Shown here in pieces: positions 62,790 to 64,000 of a DNA stretch of 64,000 nucleotides. Source of the stretch: CAIKBL01 sp964555355 (GTDB taxonomy: Bacteria > Pseudomonadota > Gammaproteobacteria > Ga0077536); assembly GCA_964555355.1 (NCBI GenBank), contig CAZKRY010000001.1:1-64000 (forward strand), read 5' to 3'. Numbering within the stretch: the first letter of the stretch is position 1; each line of letters opens with the position of its first letter. Below the pieces are notes generated by a model. That model saw only the letters and a program-made list of their open reading frames with translations. It did not search any database and was not told the DNA's origin. The position numbers were made by a program, and so were the translations under genes.

Positions 62790-63767
62790 TTAAACAAACG
62801 CCGGCATAACCTCTTTTACGAACAGGTCTTGAACCTCGGAGGATGCAGCCAAAAAGATGTAATAGGTCACGCCGGTTTCCGCGACACGCTGCTGGATCGT
62901 TCGACGTACTTCTTCCGGTGTACCGAGCAGCGCGACGGGCGAGGCCTGTGCCGAGGCGTAATCCTTAAACCCAAGGCGAGTCGCCATCTGGCGCAGCGCC
63001 GGATCGTTCGCATCTTTGGACAGCCCGAGTAGCATCAAGCCGCCGAGTTCCATCTCGGCCGGATCGCGGCCGCGTTCACGCATCAGCTTATGCAAGACGG
63101 CAATACGGCTCTTCAACGTCGGCATGTCGAACCGCCGCGTGGCTTCTGGATCGTTGACGAAGTCCTTGCCGTTGCCAGTGGGGGGGATGATGTTCAGGAT
63201 GGTGGCCTCGCGCGCGGCAATTTTTAAAAGCCCAGTGCCGGAACCGCCGAGCATGATCGGTGGGTGCGGTTTCTGCACGCTGCGCGGGTTGTTGTATGCG
63301 TTTTCGATGAAAAAATGTTTGCCGCGAAAGCAGGGCTTTTCCTGAGTCCACATCGCCTTTAGCACCTGAATGCCTTCGTCCAATTGTTCCAGGCGCTCCG
63401 CCAGCGGCGGAAACGGATAGTTGTGGGCGAGATACTCCGTGGGCTGCCAGCCGGCGCCAAGGCCGGCCACCAAGCGGCCGTTGCTCGCGAGATCGACCGA
63501 GGTCATGACCTTGGCGAGCAGCGGCGGGGTGCGGAACGACATCGCGGCAACCGCCGGCACCAAGCGGATCCGCGACGTGACCGTGGCCATCGCGGTGAGC
63601 GCGGTAAAGCATTCGAGTTGCGGAGACTCCGCTGTGCCCAACGGTGAATAGAAATGATCGTTGACCGATACCGAGAAAAAGCCCTCGCGTTCGGCGCGTT
63701 GTGCCGCGGCCTGCGCTTCCGCGATCGTCGACGGTAACAGGAACAATCCAAACTTAACCGGATGCAT
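62790..63767 (-). CDS. Luciferase-like monooxygenase (LLM class) flavin oxidoreductase
   Basis: A 325-residue TIM-barrel oxidoreductase of the LLM/F420-type family. Landmarks are VKFGLFLLPSTIAEAQAAAQRAEREGF, LVPAVAAMSFRTPPLLAKVMTSVDLASNGRLVAGLGAGW and PHPPIMLGGSGTGLLKIAAREA. The flavin may be FMN or F420; sequence alone does not settle it. The start is the ATG at 63767, and it is divergent from the dehydrogenase at the right edge. It belongs to the minus-strand catabolic-like set, with a 120-base gap to the VOC gene. Confidence 0.88.
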   Translation of the reverse strand: MHPVKFGLFLLPSTIAEAQAAAQRAEREGFFSVSVNDHFYSPLGTAESPQLECFTALTAMATVTSRIRLVPAVAAMSFRTPPLLAKVMTSVDLASNGRLVAGLGAGWQPTEYLAHNYPFPPLAERLEQLDEGIQVLKAMWTQEKPCFRGKHFFIENAYNNPRSVQKPHPPIMLGGSGTGLLKIAAREATILNIIPPTGNGKDFVNDPEATRRFDMPTLKSRIAVLHKLMRERGRDPAEMELGGLMLLGLSKDANDPALRQMATRLGFKDYASAQASPVALLGTPEEVRRTIQQRVAETGVTYYIFLAASSEVQDLFVKEVMPAFV

Positions 63768-63898
63768 AACAAACTCCCCTCGTTAGAATTTTGACAAAGC
63801 GGCGTAACCGACGCATCGTGCCCGTATATACGTCGCGCAGTGTAGCGAGAAGTCACCCAAAAAATCCCGCGCCTAAATTTAATGTAGGAGGAATCTAA

Positions 63899-64000
63899 AT
63901 GAACATCGGCTTTGTTGGCATCGGTGCAATGGGGGTTGGGATGGTGCGTAACTTGTTGCAAGCCGGATTCAACGTTAGCGTATGGAATCGCACGCAGTCG
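63899..64000 (+). CDS. 3-hydroxyisobutyrate dehydrogenase-like protein, N-terminal part
   Basis: The first 34 residues of a NAD(P)-binding protein running off the window: NIGFVGIGAMGVGMVRNLLQ followed by NVSVWNRTQS. The GxGxMG dinucleotide loop and NRT after the second strand are typical of 3-hydroxyisobutyrate/2-hydroxy-3-oxopropionate dehydrogenases. The ATG follows TAGGAGGAA. It is divergent from the luciferase-like gene. Truncated by the window end only. Confidence 0.85.
   Translation, partial: MNIGFVGIGAMGVGMVRNLLQAGFNVSVWNRTQS

Noticed and set aside
63792..63830. TTGACA followed by TATATA upstream of the dehydrogenase
   Set aside because: The spacing is about 28 bases, too long for a sigma-70 promoter.
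1..64000. CRISPR arrays, tRNA or rRNA genes, insertion sequences
   Set aside because: No regularly spaced repeats, no T-loop-like tRNA sequences and no transposase frames were seen; the integron integrase is the only mobile-element gene.

Overview
The window reads as a chromosomal segment of a proteobacterium from the Beta-/Gammaproteobacteria. The evidence is gene order: purD-purH-fis-dusB, a DUF3426 protein next to prmA-accC-accB-aroQ, rpmH-rnpA-yidC-mnmE beside dnaA-dnaN-recF-gyrB, bioBFCD, a DUF2244-coxB-coxA-cox11-coxC-SURF1-ctaB oxidase cluster, and ftsY-M16-M16-rsmD-coaD. recF between dnaN and gyrB is more typical of Gammaproteobacteria; the oxidase and biotin neighbourhood also fits Betaproteobacteria. 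I do not assign a genus. The replication origin very probably lies in the window, near 32.7-34.4 kb: genes to its left run mostly on the minus strand and genes to its right mostly on the plus strand.

Layout. 0-1.2 kb: an integron integrase, with its expected attI/cassette side pointing off the left edge. 1.2-14.1 kb: minus-strand housekeeping genes for purine synthesis, Fis/DusB, PrmA, biotin carboxylase, AroQ, periplasmic thiol redox (TlpA-like, DsbD), CutA and an aminotransferase. 14.1-17.9 kb: glnE and ilvE on plus. 17.9-29.2 kb: a surface-polysaccharide/LPS block (ELM1-like, two GT4, ArnT-like, FkbM-like methyltransferase, three GT9, O-antigen ligase, DUF6165), interrupted by a DsbA-family isomerase and two very small genes. 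29.2-32.7 kb: mnmE, yidC, rnpA, rpmH. 32.9-39.0 kb: dnaA, dnaN, recF, gyrB. 39.0-43.5 kb: comF and the biotin operon. 43.5-50.9 kb: aa3-type cytochrome c oxidase and its assembly factors. 50.9-53.2 kb: an unknown membrane protein, rpoH behind a CIRCE operator, and a small HEAAH-motif protein. 53.3-60.1 kb: ftsY, two M16 peptidases, rsmD, coaD, a ferredoxin and gamma-glutamyltransferase. 60.1-64.0 kb: a catabolic-looking set (SDR, amidohydrolase, VOC, luciferase-like oxidoreductase, start of a 3-hydroxyisobutyrate-dehydrogenase-like gene).

Genes that work together: AccB/AccC need biotin, which the bio operon makes. DsbD feeds electrons to periplasmic thioredoxin-like proteins. The cox block holds structural subunits, copper delivery (Cox11, an SCO-like protein), SURF1 and heme O synthase, but I see no heme A synthase. 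Two heptosyltransferase-like genes and the DUF6165 gene follow mnmE with 0-4 bp gaps, as if sharing a transcript with the rpmH-yidC-mnmE operon.

The points most worth a second look are the integron edge, the CIRCE element at rpoH, the rnpA start buried in rpmH, the oxidase cluster without ctaA, the two overlapping miniature genes at 26.4-26.8 kb, and the HEAAH protein with a possible upstream leader peptide. No stretch over about 300 bases lacks a gene; the longest gaps are 5815-6035 and 52518-52692.
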